In this document: positions 4,549-5,113 of the stretch, one piece after another
Layout: each line of letters begins with the position of its first letter
Numbering within the stretch: position 1 is the first letter of the stretch
Assembly (NCBI GenBank): GCA_005883365.1
Contig: VAXA01000286.1
Location: 1 to 5,113 of the forward strand
Origin: Actinomycetota bacterium
GTDB lineage: Bacteria > Actinomycetota > Thermoleophilia > Gaiellales > Gaiellaceae
Length of the DNA stretch: 5,113 nucleotides
Reading direction: 5' to 3'
Program-made: the position numbers and the translations under genes
Notes under the pieces: generated by a model
What the model saw: the letters and a program-made list of their open reading frames with translations, nothing else
Databases searched by the model: none
What the model was told of the DNA's origin: nothing

Positions 4549-5113
4549 ATGACGGAGCAAACTATCTCGGACCGCAAGCGGTGGTTCGCACTGGCGGTCC
4601 TCGTGGCCGCTCAATTCATGGTCGTGCTCGATATCGCCATCGTGAACGTGGCGCTGCCGACGATCAAGACCGACCTGCATTTCAGCCAGGAGGGGCTGCA
4701 GTGGGTGATCACCGCCTACTCCATCCTCTTCGGCGGCGTCCTGCTCCTGGGCGGCCGGGCCGCCGACCTGCTCGGGCGACGGCGCATGTTCATGGCCGGC
4801 CTCGTGCTCTTCACCGTCAGCTCCCTCCTGGACGGGCTGGCGTGGTCCGAAGGCTCGCTGATCGCCTTTCGCTCGCTGCAGGGGCTCGGCGCGGCGCTTC
4901 TCGCTCCGGCTGCGCTGTCGATCCTGACGACGACCTTCGAGGAGGGCCGGGAGCGGAATCTCGCACTCGGCATCTGGGGCGCCGTCTCGGGAAGCGGTGC
5001 AGCCGCGGGCGTGCTGCTCGGCGGCTTGCTGACGAGCGCGCTCAGCTGGTCTTGGATCTTCTTCGTCAACGTTCCGGCGGGCGCGATCGTGCTCGTTCTG
5101 GCGCCGCTCCTGC
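4549..5113 (+). CDS. MFS efflux transporter, DHA2 (EmrB/QacA) family, N-terminal part (partial)
   Basis: The first 188 codons are present and the gene runs off the right edge. Six hydrophobic segments are visible at about 11-32, 50-69, 80-99, 105-128, 139-160 and 168-188; full DHA2 proteins have 14. The motifs fit drug:proton antiporters. Motif D1 is LDIAIVNVALP (27-37), with the helix-1 acidic residue D28. QWVITAYSILFGGVLLLGG is typical of DHA2 helix 2. Motif A is GGRAADLLGRRRM (68-80), in the first cytoplasmic loop. RSLQGLGAALLAPAAL holds motif B with R108. Motif C in helix 5 reads GSGAAAGVLLGG (148-159), where the usual prolines are Ala and Val, a variant I recall in other actinobacterial members. 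It sits in the plasma membrane and probably exports drugs or other toxic organic compounds using the proton gradient; the substrate cannot be named. The divergent MarR gene is its likely repressor. Confidence 0.93.
   Translation, partial: MTEQTISDRKRWFALAVLVAAQFMVVLDIAIVNVALPTIKTDLHFSQEGLQWVITAYSILFGGVLLLGGRAADLLGRRRMFMAGLVLFTVSSLLDGLAWSEGSLIAFRSLQGLGAALLAPAALSILTTTFEEGRERNLALGIWGAVSGSGAAAGVLLGGLLTSALSWSWIFFVNVPAGAIVLVLAPLL

Noticed and set aside
4058..4552. 164-codon plus-strand open frame opposite MarR, ending at the transporter start
   Set aside because: Antisense of a clear MarR gene, with Glu/Arg/Leu shadow composition and no motif; its end overlapping the transporter ATG is coincidental.
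4990..5030. Proline-less motif C of the transporter as a sign of a non-antiporter
   Set aside because: I recall the same Ala/Val variant in other actinobacterial DHA2 proteins, and the remaining motifs are intact.
4716..5069. 117-codon minus-strand open frame opposite the transporter
   Set aside because: Pro/Ser/Arg-rich shadow of the MFS gene, whose plus frame has six membrane segments and family motifs.

Overview
The window is a compact, high-GC (about 70% by eye) stretch of bacterial chromosome. The primary-type sigma factor ends region 4.2 with an [17 protein letters not shown] tail rather than the usual EAKALRKLRHP. From memory, that tail fits Thermoleophilia-type Actinomycetota (Gaiellales/Solirubrobacterales). 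Four of the six genes with a visible start lack a Shine-Dalgarno and instead have a TANNNT -10-like hexamer 6 to 9 nt before the start codon, which fits an actinobacterial lineage that uses leaderless mRNAs. The taxonomic placement is inference.

Layout, left to right. Bases 1-461 (+) hold the C-terminal part of a TPR-repeat protein cut by the window edge. Bases 545-1633 (+) encode a complete 362-residue RpoD/SigA-type sigma factor with a good Shine-Dalgarno. It converges on a two-module VOC (glyoxalase/dioxygenase-fold) protein at 1630-2241 (-), and the two stop codons share one CTAG. The VOC gene is divergent from an M20 metallodipeptidase at 2265-3593 (+); the start codons are only 23 bp apart and two opposed -10-like hexamers overlap between them. 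The dipeptidase converges, with a 3-bp gap, on an HxlR-family regulator (3597-3959, -). A MarR-family regulator (3983-4474, -) lies just upstream of it on the same strand. The MarR gene is divergent, across 74 bp, from a DHA2/EmrB-type 14-TM efflux transporter that starts at 4549 (+) and runs off the right edge.

Functionally, the left part is housekeeping (sigma factor plus an unknown TPR protein) and the middle is metabolic (peptide hydrolysis, unknown VOC activity). The right part is a regulator/efflux locus in which the MarR protein probably controls the transporter and itself from the shared intergenic region. The HxlR protein may add a second, possibly redox-related, input. There are no RNA genes, CRISPR arrays, insertion sequences or phage genes, and no gene-free stretch over 300 bases. 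I found no clearly novel multi-gene system. The most interesting signals are in gene starts and junctions: the overlapping bidirectional leaderless promoter, the repeated leaderless pattern, and terminator-free convergent junctions.
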